Assembly: GCA_050950065.1 (NCBI GenBank)
Contig: JBMNGX010000003.1
Span: 186,001-250,000 of the forward strand
Reading direction: 5' to 3'
Length of the DNA: 64,000 nt
DNA from: JBAYOE01 sp050950065
GTDB taxonomy: Bacteria; Spirochaetota; Spirochaetia; Sphaerochaetales; Sphaerochaetaceae
Shown: one piece after another, positions 1 through 7,458 of the stretch
Layout: the number at the start of each line of letters is the position of its first letter
How positions within the stretch are numbered: the stretch's first letter is position 1
Made by a program: the position numbers and the translations under genes
Notes under the pieces: model-generated
Database searches by the model: none
The model's input: only the letters and a program-made list of their open reading frames with translations
What the model was told of the DNA's origin: nothing

Positions 1-1
1 C

Positions 2-37
2 GTCTCTGATTTGAACCGTTTAAAAAAGAAGGATTAA
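2..37 (+). CDS. C-terminal tail of an upstream gene, possibly resB/ccs1 (partial)
   Basis: The first bases read as an open frame of eleven codons (VSDLNRLKKKD) ending in TAA at 35-37, six bases before the ccsA start. A gene ending just ahead of ccsA would often be the ResB/Ccs1 partner of the cytochrome c synthetase, but eleven codons cannot identify it. The ribosome binding site of ccsA lies inside this tail, as expected for an operon. Confidence 0.35.
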   Translation, partial: VSDLNRLKKKD

Positions 38-43
38 AAGAAT

Positions 44-856
44 ATGTACCAAAATATTGAAAACATTACATTTACTATCGCTTTTTTCTTTTACATAGTC
101 GCTGCAATTAGCTACTTAGTTTTAGTAACCAAACTTTCAGGGAAAGTTGAAAAAGGTGCCACTTGGGCAACAATAGCAGGTTTTGCTTTCCACACAGTAG
201 CGATGATTGCCCGCACTATAGGAAGTCAAAGAGTTCCCTTTAGTAACCAATATGAATTTGCCCTCTCGTTTGCTTGGGGAATTATTTTAAGTTTCTTAGT
301 TTTATATATGATCTATCGCTTTGGAGCCATTGGAGCTTTTGTAATGCCATTGGGAATTTTAGTGATGGGTTATGCTGCTATGCAAAACAAAACAGTGAGA
401 CCTTTGATGCCAGCACTCCAATCGTTGTGGCTCACTTTCCACGTAGGAACTGCAATATTATCGTATGGAGCCTTTGCCCTCTCTGCAGCCATCGCAACTA
501 TCTATTTAGTTGACTCTAAAAGAACATCTGAACGCAAAATCTTAGAAGATCCAGTTGTCAGTGATATCTTAGCTTACAGAGTTACAGTCTTTGGATTGCT
601 AATGTTAACTATTGTAATTATTAGTGGAGCTATTTGGGCTCAAAAGGCTTGGAGTCGTTATTGGGCTTGGGACCCTAAAGAGACTTGGTCCTTAATAACT
701 TGGATAATTTATGCCATTTATATCCACTTACGTCTAAGAAAAAACTGGAAGGGTAAAATGGCTGCTTGGTTCTCAATTGTTGGTTTTGTCTCAGTACTTT
801 TCACCTTCGTTGGTGTTAACGTATTACTACCAAGTATCCACAGTTACGTTAGTTAA
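44..856 (+). CDS. ccsA: Cytochrome c biogenesis protein CcsA/ResC (heme handling)
   Basis: Integral membrane protein of 270 residues that, with ResB/Ccs1, brings heme across the membrane and attaches it to apocytochrome c (system II). About eight hydrophobic segments are visible. The family's tryptophan-rich WWD heme motif is present near residues 203-215 (WSRYWAWDPKETW), and histidines near 50, 133 and 228 fit the conserved heme ligands. Length is normal for the short CcsA/ResC form. A good ribosome binding site (AAGAAGGA, 26-33) precedes the ATG, and the tail of another gene ends just upstream, so it is probably the last gene of an operon. CcmC/CcmF share the WWD motif but differ in length and context. 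Confidence 0.88.
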   Translation: MYQNIENITFTIAFFFYIVAAISYLVLVTKLSGKVEKGATWATIAGFAFHTVAMIARTIGSQRVPFSNQYEFALSFAWGIILSFLVLYMIYRFGAIGAFVMPLGILVMGYAAMQNKTVRPLMPALQSLWLTFHVGTAILSYGAFALSAAIATIYLVDSKRTSERKILEDPVVSDILAYRVTVFGLLMLTIVIISGAIWAQKAWSRYWAWDPKETWSLITWIIYAIYIHLRLRKNWKGKMAAWFSIVGFVSVLFTFVGVNVLLPSIHSYVS

Positions 857-865
857 TTGGGCCCC

Positions 866-894
866 TAGTCATTAATTTAAAACTTTGTAATAAT
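866..894 (+). promoter_or_regulatory. Predicted promoter giving a leaderless mRNA for the PHP phosphatase gene
   Basis: TAGTCA (866-871), a 17-base spacer, then AATAAT (889-894). The -10 box ends six bases before the ATG at 901, so transcription should begin at or next to the start codon. No Shine-Dalgarno sequence is present. Confidence 0.4.
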
Positions 895-900
895 TGACTT

Positions 901-1737
901 ATGAGCAAAAATACAATCTCGAAACATCAAGGGGATAAGATAAATTTACATACCCACTCCCACTACTGTGGCCACGGTGGGGGGGAACTTTATGAGTATA
1001 TTGAAGTTGCTAAAAAGCTAAATTTTAGTGCTTTAGGATTTAGCGAACACTGCCCTCTTTATGATAACAGATGGTCCTCCACTCGGATGGCCTTTAGTCA
1101 AATCGACAACTATATGGATCAATGTCGCACACTACAAAAAGAGAATGATGACATCATCATCTTGTGTGGTTTTGAAGTTGATCACCATCCTGACTACCAC
1201 AAGTGGTATATAGATAACCTTGTTGATAACAACTACACCGATTATTTAGCTTTAGCTATCCACTTTGTGAAAGATTTTAATGGGGATGAAAGGTATGTGG
1301 GAAACCTTCCTTACTCAAAAAAAATGATTCATCGCTACACAGATGCCTACATTGCTGGGTTGGAAAGTAAATTGTACCAATTTGGAGTTCACCCCGATTT
1401 ATTTGGAATGTTCTATATTGATTGGGATGATGAAGCTAAAGCGTGCTCTGAGGCAATTGTACAAGCTGCTGTTGATTTAGATATCCCCCTTGAAATAAAT
1501 GGACAAGGCTTAAGAAGATCTAAAATAAACAGCAACATAGGGCCCAGATACCCCTACCCAACTAACAAATTTTGGGAGATTGCCCAATCTTTAGGTGCTA
1601 GGATCATCTTCAACACCGATGCCCACTACCCTGAAGATTTAGATGCCTCTTTAGTTGATTACCAATCTGTCACCGATTCATTAGGAATTAAAGTTGAAGG
1701 GTGGGAGATTGAGAACTACAGATTAAAGCCTATTTGA
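901..1737 (+). CDS. PHP-domain histidinol-phosphatase-like phosphoesterase (HisK type)
   Basis: A 278-residue PHP-superfamily metallophosphoesterase. The metal-binding motifs are all visible in order: HTHSHYCGHG near the start, SEHCP near residue 50, GFEVD near 97, the histidine of IHFV, HPDLF near 163 and NTDAHYP near 238. The closest family I recognise is HisK-type histidinol-phosphatase (L-histidinol phosphate to histidinol). No other his gene lies nearby, so the true substrate could be another phosphomonoester. The start codon has no ribosome binding site; a promoter placed for a leaderless transcript lies directly upstream. It meets the reverse-strand SDR gene tail to tail with an 8-base overlap. 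Confidence 0.78.
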   Translation: MSKNTISKHQGDKINLHTHSHYCGHGGGELYEYIEVAKKLNFSALGFSEHCPLYDNRWSSTRMAFSQIDNYMDQCRTLQKENDDIIILCGFEVDHHPDYHKWYIDNLVDNNYTDYLALAIHFVKDFNGDERYVGNLPYSKKMIHRYTDAYIAGLESKLYQFGVHPDLFGMFYIDWDDEAKACSEAIVQAAVDLDIPLEINGQGLRRSKINSNIGPRYPYPTNKFWEIAQSLGARIIFNTDAHYPEDLDASLVDYQSVTDSLGIKVEGWEIENYRLKPI

Positions 1738-2539
1738 GTTTTGAATCGGCATACAAAGAAGATTTAGCAACCACATTGTTTATTATAAAGTCGGCCAAAC
1801 GGGGAAAGTAGCGATAAAAAAGAGCTGCTAATTTCCCTAGTGGAGTTAGCACTACCCTCTTTTTTCTTTTGTTAACTGCTTTAATTATTGCCAAAGCAAC
1901 ATCTTTTTGAGTGTGGCTATTTTTTCTTTTATCTAAAGTTATTAAAGAACCATCAGAGCTATAAACAACTTTGTCTTGATCATTTTCTGTTAGCCCAACG
2001 TAAATGGTCCCAACATGGAGGATTTTAGAAGAGATCTCTGCCCTTATAGATTCACTAAGAATGCTTAAAGGAGCTTTACTTGCCCCATAACCACCCACTT
2101 TAGCCAATCCATGAATTGCAGCGATAGTAGATATGAAGATAACTGACCCTTTGTTAGCTATTAAGTGTTCGATGGCATAATGGGTGAGATAAGTTGCCCC
2201 TAAGTAGTTTATGTTAATAAGCTTTTCAAATACCTCAACCTTTGTATCTTTAAAAAGACCCCTCATTGCCATCCCAGCGTTGTTAATTAAAATATCTAAT
2301 CTATTTTGCTCTTCAATAATTTGATCAATCACACCCTTACAAAAAGTGGGATCACTAACATCTCCAGCAATTGCTTTTAAAAGTTTTCCACTTTCATCTA
2401 ACTCTTTACTACTTGCCTCTAACTTCTCTTTATTGCGAGCAACTATGTAGACAATGTGATTAAGTTCTAAGTATTGGCGAGCTAACTCGCGTCCTATTCC
2501 TCTACTTCCACCAGTAATTAAGACTACTTTCTTATCCAT
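1730..2539 (-). CDS. Short-chain dehydrogenase/reductase (SDR)
   Basis: Classical SDR of 269 residues. The NAD(P)-binding motif TGGSRGIG is at residues 8-15, the NNAG motif near 86, a catalytic Ser in the FISTIAAIHG segment and the YGASK catalytic Tyr-Lys pair near residue 151. The C-terminal tail is rich in hydrophobic and basic residues (YRYFPRLADFIINNVV), as in membrane-associated SDRs acting on lipids such as 3-ketosphinganine or acyl ketones; that substrate class is inference only. It is the last gene of a reverse-strand operon after a CPBP protease and an epimerase-fold reductase, with a clear GAGGA ribosome binding site. Confidence 0.8.
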   Translation of the reverse strand: MDKKVVLITGGSRGIGRELARQYLELNHIVYIVARNKEKLEASSKELDESGKLLKAIAGDVSDPTFCKGVIDQIIEEQNRLDILINNAGMAMRGLFKDTKVEVFEKLININYLGATYLTHYAIEHLIANKGSVIFISTIAAIHGLAKVGGYGASKAPLSILSESIRAEISSKILHVGTIYVGLTENDQDKVVYSSDGSLITLDKRKNSHTQKDVALAIIKAVNKRKKRVVLTPLGKLAALFYRYFPRLADFIINNVVAKSSLYADSKLK

Positions 2540-3226
2540 CTACTTAATCCTCTTTTTATAATAGGAAGCACTAAAGTCGTTTGAAATTGCCAAAGCTAAA
2601 TGAATTATCCACGCATACAATATTGAAGATGAGTTGTAAGTTAACAAACAGAGTAACAACCCCAATAAAAGGGCACCAAAAGCCTCTTGGGTTCCTTTAG
2701 GAACATGGGCTAAAGCGTAAATAGCAATATTAATTCCAATAGCTGTACTTAGACCAACTTCACCAATAGCAATAAACAGCAACACTCCTCTAAACATAAA
2801 CTCATAAGATAATAAGTAGAGAGCCCAGAAAACAAAATCGACTACTAAACTATTATTTAGCCCCACTTCAGGATAACGATCTTCAATTTTTCCCCTCTTA
2901 TTTTTAATAATGCCAACTAAAAGGGCCAAAATAGTTGCTACTATAAAGATGAAAAGTCCTTTTGTATTAACGGGAAATTGAAATGCTAAATCTTTTAAGC
3001 TTAAAGTGGGATAAAGAGTTAAAGCAACAATTGGTACTATTATACCAAAAATCAAAAATCCCAAACTCTTATTAGCGATAAACCAAATTAAAGTTGCTTT
3101 ATCATCTTTAAACTTATTATTTAAAAAGTCTTTTATTTTTTTAGATTCAACTAAAAACCAATAAGCTAAAAAGCCAACAGTGATAACCGTCAATAAAATA
3201 GCAAATGAAAATTGATTTTTACCCAT
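2540..3226 (-). CDS. CPBP-family intramembrane protease homologue
   Basis: A hydrophobic protein of about 228 residues with seven to eight membrane segments. CPBP (Rce1/Abi) motifs can be seen: a YEFMFRG motif (canonical EExxxRG, with the first Glu replaced by Tyr), a histidine in ALAHVP, and a final HxxxxxxND motif. The family includes CAAX-type proteases and bacteriocin-immunity or scaffold proteins. The loss of one Glu makes activity uncertain. I place the start at the ATG at 3226, overlapping the upstream stop by 8 bases; an in-frame TTG at 3250 would add eight residues. Its stop directly abuts the next gene, so the three genes are co-transcribed. Confidence 0.68.
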   Translation of the reverse strand: MGKNQFSFAILLTVITVGFLAYWFLVESKKIKDFLNNKFKDDKATLIWFIANKSLGFLIFGIIVPIVALTLYPTLSLKDLAFQFPVNTKGLFIFIVATILALLVGIIKNKRGKIEDRYPEVGLNNSLVVDFVFWALYLLSYEFMFRGVLLFIAIGEVGLSTAIGINIAIYALAHVPKGTQEAFGALLLGLLLCLLTYNSSSILYAWIIHLALAISNDFSASYYKKRIK

Positions 3227-4199
3227 TGTATTCAACCATATTGTTCTCAACTAAAAAATTGACACACTCTTTTATCGCAACCTCTAGTGGTGTTTGGCTC
3301 ATCATTAATTCAGTGTGCGCTTTAGTTGAGTCGTAGTAGTGTTTATCAAGACCTATTTTAGCCATTGTATAACTTAGTAAAGGAGGCTTTTTAGTGATAG
3401 CAGCCCCTAAAGAGGATAAAGCACCCCCCATTAAAGTAATGAATCGAGGAATATAAAACTTGGGGGCTTTCACATTTAGTGTTGCTGCAGCTAAATCAAA
3501 GAACTCTTTATAACTGAGATTCCAATTTCCTGCTATGTAAGAGTGCCCTATTTGTCCCATTGTCAAACTATTAACTATTGCTTGAGCAACATCTTTAACA
3601 TAGGTCCAACTTTTACCCCCGTTAGTGTATCCAGGGATTTTTCCCTCTATCAGGCGGATTAACATCACTGACGATGAGGGTGTTGTATCGTAGGGACCTA
3701 TCATAAAAGTGGGATGAATTACTAAAGCTGGTAGATTTTCATTAGCTACTTTTTCTCTAATGAGTTTTAAAGCGGCGTACTTACTGTCGATGTAATCTAA
3801 CTTATACTTTTCACACCCAAAGCCACTTTGTTCATTTGAACCTGGGGTAAATGAGTTTGCAGTTCCCACTGCTACTAAGCGCCCTATTTTTTGTTTTTGG
3901 ACTGCCTCAATTACATTTTTAGTTCCATTAAAGTTGATGTCCCAAACTTTTTTAGAGCGAGATGGCCAAACTGAAGTGCTGGCTGCTGCGTGAATCACAC
4001 TATCGTAGCCTTCAAATGCCTCATTTAGAGTATCAACATCTAAGATATCACCATAGTGGATTTTTAAATCTAAGTTATCTAAGGTGGGAGTCTTTTTCCC
4101 CTTCTCAACAAATGCACCAACTTCATAATCACTTTCAATTAAAAGGCGAACTAAATTACTTCCCAACAGTCCATCAGCACCAGTAACAATTACTTTCAT
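3219..4199 (-). CDS. NAD(P)-dependent epimerase/dehydratase family reductase
   Basis: Extended SDR of 326 residues. The Rossmann motif TGADGLLG lies at residues 6-13 and the active-site pair YIDSK near residue 136. Sequence style (HAAASTSVW, HPTFMIGP, TYVKDVAQAI) matches the dihydroflavonol 4-reductase / 3-beta-hydroxysteroid dehydrogenase-like branch, which in bacteria acts on ketone groups of lipids or sugars. First gene of the three-gene reverse operon. It has no Shine-Dalgarno sequence; a promoter seven bases upstream predicts a leaderless mRNA. The substrate is unknown. Confidence 0.75.
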   Translation of the reverse strand: MKVIVTGADGLLGSNLVRLLIESDYEVGAFVEKGKKTPTLDNLDLKIHYGDILDVDTLNEAFEGYDSVIHAAASTSVWPSRSKKVWDINFNGTKNVIEAVQKQKIGRLVAVGTANSFTPGSNEQSGFGCEKYKLDYIDSKYAALKLIREKVANENLPALVIHPTFMIGPYDTTPSSSVMLIRLIEGKIPGYTNGGKSWTYVKDVAQAIVNSLTMGQIGHSYIAGNWNLSYKEFFDLAAATLNVKAPKFYIPRFITLMGGALSSLGAAITKKPPLLSYTMAKIGLDKHYYDSTKAHTELMMSQTPLEVAIKECVNFLVENNMVEYNG

Positions 4200-4206
4200 A
4201 AAGGTA

Positions 4207-4258
4207 AGTATAAAGGCTCAAACTTAGAATGACCATCATATTGTTAACGTGTTATAAT
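4207..4258. promoter_or_regulatory. Divergent promoter region: epimerase (-) and MazG-like (+)
   Basis: On the minus strand TGGTCA (4235-4230), 17 bases, TATACT (4212-4207) ends seven bases before the epimerase ATG. On the plus strand the same hexamer reads TGACCA (4230-4235), followed 17 bases later by TATAAT (4253-4258) for the MazG-like operon. The two promoters therefore seem to share one -35 region. Confidence 0.5.
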
Positions 4259-4282
4259 TCTCTTTTAATAGGAGATTTGATT

Positions 4283-4624
4283 ATGGCTACTATACCTATC
4301 GATGAGATATTGCAATTTAGAGATCAACGTAACTGGAAACAATTTCACAACCCTAAAGATTTGGCAATCTCTTTGAGCCTTGAAGCTTCTGAATTGTTAG
4401 AACTTTTTCAGTGGTCAAAAGAGGATTTAGTAGTCTCCAATAAAAAAGATCAGATGGCAAAAGAGTTAGCCGATATCTTTATCTATGCCACTCAGTTTGC
4501 CGATGCCATTGGGGTAGATATAACCACAATCATTAAAGAAAAATTAAAAGAGAACAAGGAAAAGTATAAAGTTGAAGATGCTTGGGGCAATGCTAAAAAA
4601 TATACTGAACTGGATAAAAGTTAA
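4283..4624 (+). CDS. MazG-like nucleotide pyrophosphohydrolase (RS21-C6/dCTPase type)
   Basis: A 113-residue all-alpha NTP pyrophosphohydrolase. The family signature EASELLELFQW and the following KELADIFIYATQFAD segment supply the acidic Mg-binding residues (ExxE...ExxD). Related enzymes hydrolyse (d)NTPs, often dCTP or modified nucleotides, to the monophosphate. The start is the ATG at 4283 because TAGGAG lies nine bases upstream (4269-4274); longer in-frame readings lack a site. The next gene, a nuclease-helicase, begins 11 bases after its stop, so the two form one transcription unit. Function could be nucleotide pool cleaning or a defence role suggested by the partner. Confidence 0.82.
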   Translation: MATIPIDEILQFRDQRNWKQFHNPKDLAISLSLEASELLELFQWSKEDLVVSNKKDQMAKELADIFIYATQFADAIGVDITTIIKEKLKENKEKYKVEDAWGNAKKYTELDKS

Positions 4625-4635
4625 AGGATAGTAAT

Positions 4636-6585
4636 TTGTTAGTTTATGTAGGTGATAAAAAACAGTTTTTAGAAGATGTTGATTCAAATCAAATTGATTT
4701 AAAGATTGAAAAAGAGATGTTTGAAAAACTTCACAAAAGGGTCTCTAAAAGTGAACGAGCCTCTTGGATGAACTCGCTAAATTATATGAAGACTGTCCTT
4801 TCAGATGAGAAGATTCCCTTTACTAGTGGAGTTGCTATAGAGTTCTCAATTCCATTTACCTCTAACAGAGTAGATTTTATTCTCACTGGCTTTGATGAGA
4901 ATGAAAAACACAATGCAGTAATAGTTGAACTTAAACAGTGGAGTGAAGTACATCCACTAGAGGGTGTGGATAAAATTATCCAAGTAGATCCTGAAGCTGA
5001 AATTAGACATGTAAAAACTTATTTAGGTGGGGGGCTACATAAAACTACCCACCCCTCCTACCAAGCCTCTTCTTATAAAAGTTTAATTAACGACTACAAC
5101 TTAAATGTTCAACAAATTCCAATAACTTTAAATAGTTGTGCCTACTTACACAACTACTACAAAGATGAGAACTCTGATCCCCTTTTTGCTCCGTGGTTTG
5201 ATTACTATTTAAAAGACTCTCCTTTATTTTGTCGTAGTGATGTTGAAAGATTAAAAGATTTTATTAAAAAGTACATTAAGAAAGGAGATGACAAAGAGAC
5301 CCTTTATTACATCGACAATGGAATTATTAAGCCCTCAAAATCTTTACAAGATGTTTTAGCAAATATGTTAAAAGGGAAAGATGAGTTTGTTTTAATAGAT
5401 GAACAAAAGGTTGTTTACGAACAAGCTTTAGCCTACAGCAAAAAATCTAAAGAGGATTACAAAAAGCGGGTTTTTATAATCAACGGAGGACCTGGAACAG
5501 GAAAAACTGTTGTAGCTATAAACCTCCTTGTTGAACTAACCCAACATCAACAAAAAGTTGCTTATGTAACTAAGAACGTTGCACCAAGAAATGTGTTTGA
5601 AGCAAAACTAAGAGAGGGAGAGTTCAAAAGAAGAAATATCTCAAACTTATTTAAAGGCTCTGGTTCTTTTATAGAAAGCCAAGCTAATGATTACGACACC
5701 TTAGTAGTTGATGAGACTCACCGCCTCAACAAACGCACCTTTAGAGGATTTTACAGTGGAGAGGATCAAGTTAAAGAGTTGATCAATGCCTCTTTATCAA
5801 CAATATTTTTTATTGATGAGGCTCAAAGAGTCACCGCTAAAGATTGGGGAACAAAAGAGGTAATTAAAAAGTGGGCAAAACACTTTAATGCTGAAATTTA
5901 CGAAGATCATTTAGTTTCCCAATTTAGATGTGGAGGATCTGATGGGTATCTGATTTGGTTAGATGAGGTTTTAGGAATTCAAAAAGATACACCTCATCCC
6001 ACATTAAAAGGAATCGATTACGAATTTAAAGTTGTCGATTCTCCCAAAGAATTAAAATCTTTAGTAGAGAAGAAAAACGAAGAGGATAACAAAAGTAGAT
6101 TAGTTGCCGGTTATTGCTGGGAGTGGGCCTCTAAAAAAGATAGTGAAATTGATGATATAGTTTTAGAAGATTTTGCAATGCAATGGAACTTGTCTAATGA
6201 TCCAACTTTTGCTATCAGCGAAACTTCAATTAACCAGATTGGGTGTATCCACACTACCCAAGGCTTAGAGTTTAATTATGTTGGAGTCATAATTGGAGAT
6301 GATTTACGCTATGAAGATGGTGTAGTTATTACCGATTATAAAAAAAGGGCAACTAGTGATAAATCTTTAGATGGGCTTAAAGGTAAGGCTAATAAAAAAG
6401 ATCGTGTCGCTTTGCAAGAGATAGATCAAATTATTAGAAATACTTATCGCACCTTAATGAGTAGAGGTTTAAAAGGGTGTTACGTTTATTGTACTGACGA
6501 AAAACTTGCCACCTATATTAAAGAAAAAACAGGACGTTATGTAATTGAAGATCAAGGTTATTCTAAAGTAGCAGACCACGATTGA
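4636..6585 (+). CDS. DUF2075 (Schlafen group 3-like) helicase with N-terminal nuclease-like domain
   Basis: A 649-residue SF1-like ATPase. Residues 60-105 carry a PD-(D/E)XK-like pattern: E69, D80 in RVDFIL, then E98-x-K100 in VELKQW. The ATPase core has Walker A GGPGTGKT (284-291), Walker B VVDETH (357-362), a second acidic IDEAQR segment, a UvrD-like motif V (HTTQGLEF) and motif VI (NTYRTLMSRG). The match is to the DUF2075 family of predicted DNA/RNA helicases. The start is a TTG with AAAGGA seven bases upstream; no closer ATG gives a better site. It is coupled to the MazG-like gene. A role in phage defence or nucleic-acid repair is inference. Confidence 0.78.
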   Translation: MLVYVGDKKQFLEDVDSNQIDLKIEKEMFEKLHKRVSKSERASWMNSLNYMKTVLSDEKIPFTSGVAIEFSIPFTSNRVDFILTGFDENEKHNAVIVELKQWSEVHPLEGVDKIIQVDPEAEIRHVKTYLGGGLHKTTHPSYQASSYKSLINDYNLNVQQIPITLNSCAYLHNYYKDENSDPLFAPWFDYYLKDSPLFCRSDVERLKDFIKKYIKKGDDKETLYYIDNGIIKPSKSLQDVLANMLKGKDEFVLIDEQKVVYEQALAYSKKSKEDYKKRVFIINGGPGTGKTVVAINLLVELTQHQQKVAYVTKNVAPRNVFEAKLREGEFKRRNISNLFKGSGSFIESQANDYDTLVVDETHRLNKRTFRGFYSGEDQVKELINASLSTIFFIDEAQRVTAKDWGTKEVIKKWAKHFNAEIYEDHLVSQFRCGGSDGYLIWLDEVLGIQKDTPHPTLKGIDYEFKVVDSPKELKSLVEKKNEEDNKSRLVAGYCWEWASKKDSEIDDIVLEDFAMQWNLSNDPTFAISETSINQIGCIHTTQGLEFNYVGVIIGDDLRYEDGVVITDYKKRATSDKSLDGLKGKANKKDRVALQEIDQIIRNTYRTLMSRGLKGCYVYCTDEKLATYIKEKTGRYVIEDQGYSKVADHD

Positions 6586-7019
6586 AGTTCAATAATGTTC
6601 CCTTCTGGATCTCTAACATAGACAACACTTATTTCTCCCGCTTTTTCAACAGTAGCTTCAACATGCTCTCCTACTAAAGAGCCTTTGTGTTGCAAAACCA
6701 ACTCAATATATTTTTTAACATCATCAACACCAAAAGCAATGTGGGTAAATCCACTTTTATTAAGTTCTTTGTTACTATCATCAACAACTTTGTTGTACTC
6801 AAAAATTTCTAAAGTAGGACCTTGTTCATCAAAACCTGGTAGTAGTAGATGAATTCCTTTAATATGGGCATCTTTAATTGAGGTAAGAGAGTCTACCCAA
6901 GGGCCTTTTAAGTCTCTAACTGGCGGTTTTACCTTACACCCAAACACTTTTATATAAAAATCAGCCAATTCCTTATAAGATGAGCTAACAATACTTACAT
7001 GTCCAAATTTTGTAATCAT
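6558..7019 (-). CDS. VOC-family (glyoxalase/dioxygenase fold) protein
   Basis: A 153-residue protein with two beta-alpha-beta-beta-beta halves typical of the vicinal oxygen chelate superfamily. It opens with KFGHVSIVSSSYKELADFY and closes with VYVRDPEGNIIEL; possible metal ligands are H7, E in TLEIFEY, H in FTHIAF and the final E of IIEL. Members include glyoxalase I, methylmalonyl-CoA epimerase, extradiol dioxygenases and drug-binding proteins; the substrate cannot be told. AAGGA precedes the ATG. Its 3' end overlaps the end of the helicase gene by 28 bases on the opposite strand. Confidence 0.75.
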   Translation of the reverse strand: MITKFGHVSIVSSSYKELADFYIKVFGCKVKPPVRDLKGPWVDSLTSIKDAHIKGIHLLLPGFDEQGPTLEIFEYNKVVDDSNKELNKSGFTHIAFGVDDVKKYIELVLQHKGSLVGEHVEATVEKAGEISVVYVRDPEGNIIELQSWSATLE

Positions 7020-7155
7020 TTCAAATCCTTATGGTAAAGATATGTACCTCCTAATATTAAATAGTATATTTTTTACTTTTGCAACAAAAGTGAAGTTTTT
7101 TGATAGATATAGAGACAACTTTACCATTGACAAAAGGGGCTAAAATAGTGTTTAT

Positions 7156-7183
7156 TATAATAAAGTTAGTTATGACTAACTTT
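7156..7183 (+). promoter_or_regulatory. feo promoter -10 box with adjoining 9-bp-arm palindrome (metal-regulator operator candidate)
   Basis: TATAAT lies at 7156-7161. Directly after it is a perfect inverted repeat, AAAGTTAGT (7162-7170), spacer TATG, ACTAACTTT (7175-7183). It covers the predicted transcription start of the iron uptake operon, a position suited to repression. The TTAGT/ACTAA arms loosely resemble DtxR/MntR-family boxes. A TTGACA at 7127 is too far away (23-base spacer) to be a good -35. Confidence 0.5.
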
Positions 7184-7211
7184 TAATATATATCATACGG
7201 GGCAATCGTTT

Positions 7212-7448
7212 ATGAATAATACATCAATAAATTTAACAATGTTGCGCCAAGGCGATAAAGGTAAAGTTAACACCATTGCAGCAGGTCGTGGTGCTACAAA
7301 ACGACTTTATGAGCTTGGTTTTAATACCAGTGCCTTCGTGAAAATAATAAAAAATGATGTGGGTCCAGTAATTGTTAGTCTTAACGGGAATAAGGTTGCC
7401 GTAGGACGGGGACTAGCAAGCAAAATTATTTTAAACCAAGAGTCATAA
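7212..7448 (+). CDS. feoA: Ferrous iron transport protein FeoA
   Basis: A 78-residue SH3-fold protein typical of FeoA, with the pattern LRQGDKGKVNTI, LYELGF and VGRGLASKI. FeoA acts in the cytoplasm with the FeoB permease. It is first in a feoA-feoB-feoC-like-ygbA-like operon. The ribosome binding site is weak (CGGGG about 10 bases upstream). A palindromic operator candidate lies about 30 bases upstream. Confidence 0.88.
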   Translation: MNNTSINLTMLRQGDKGKVNTIAAGRGATKRLYELGFNTSAFVKIIKNDVGPVIVSLNGNKVAVGRGLASKIILNQES

Positions 7449-7458
7449 GGACCTAATA

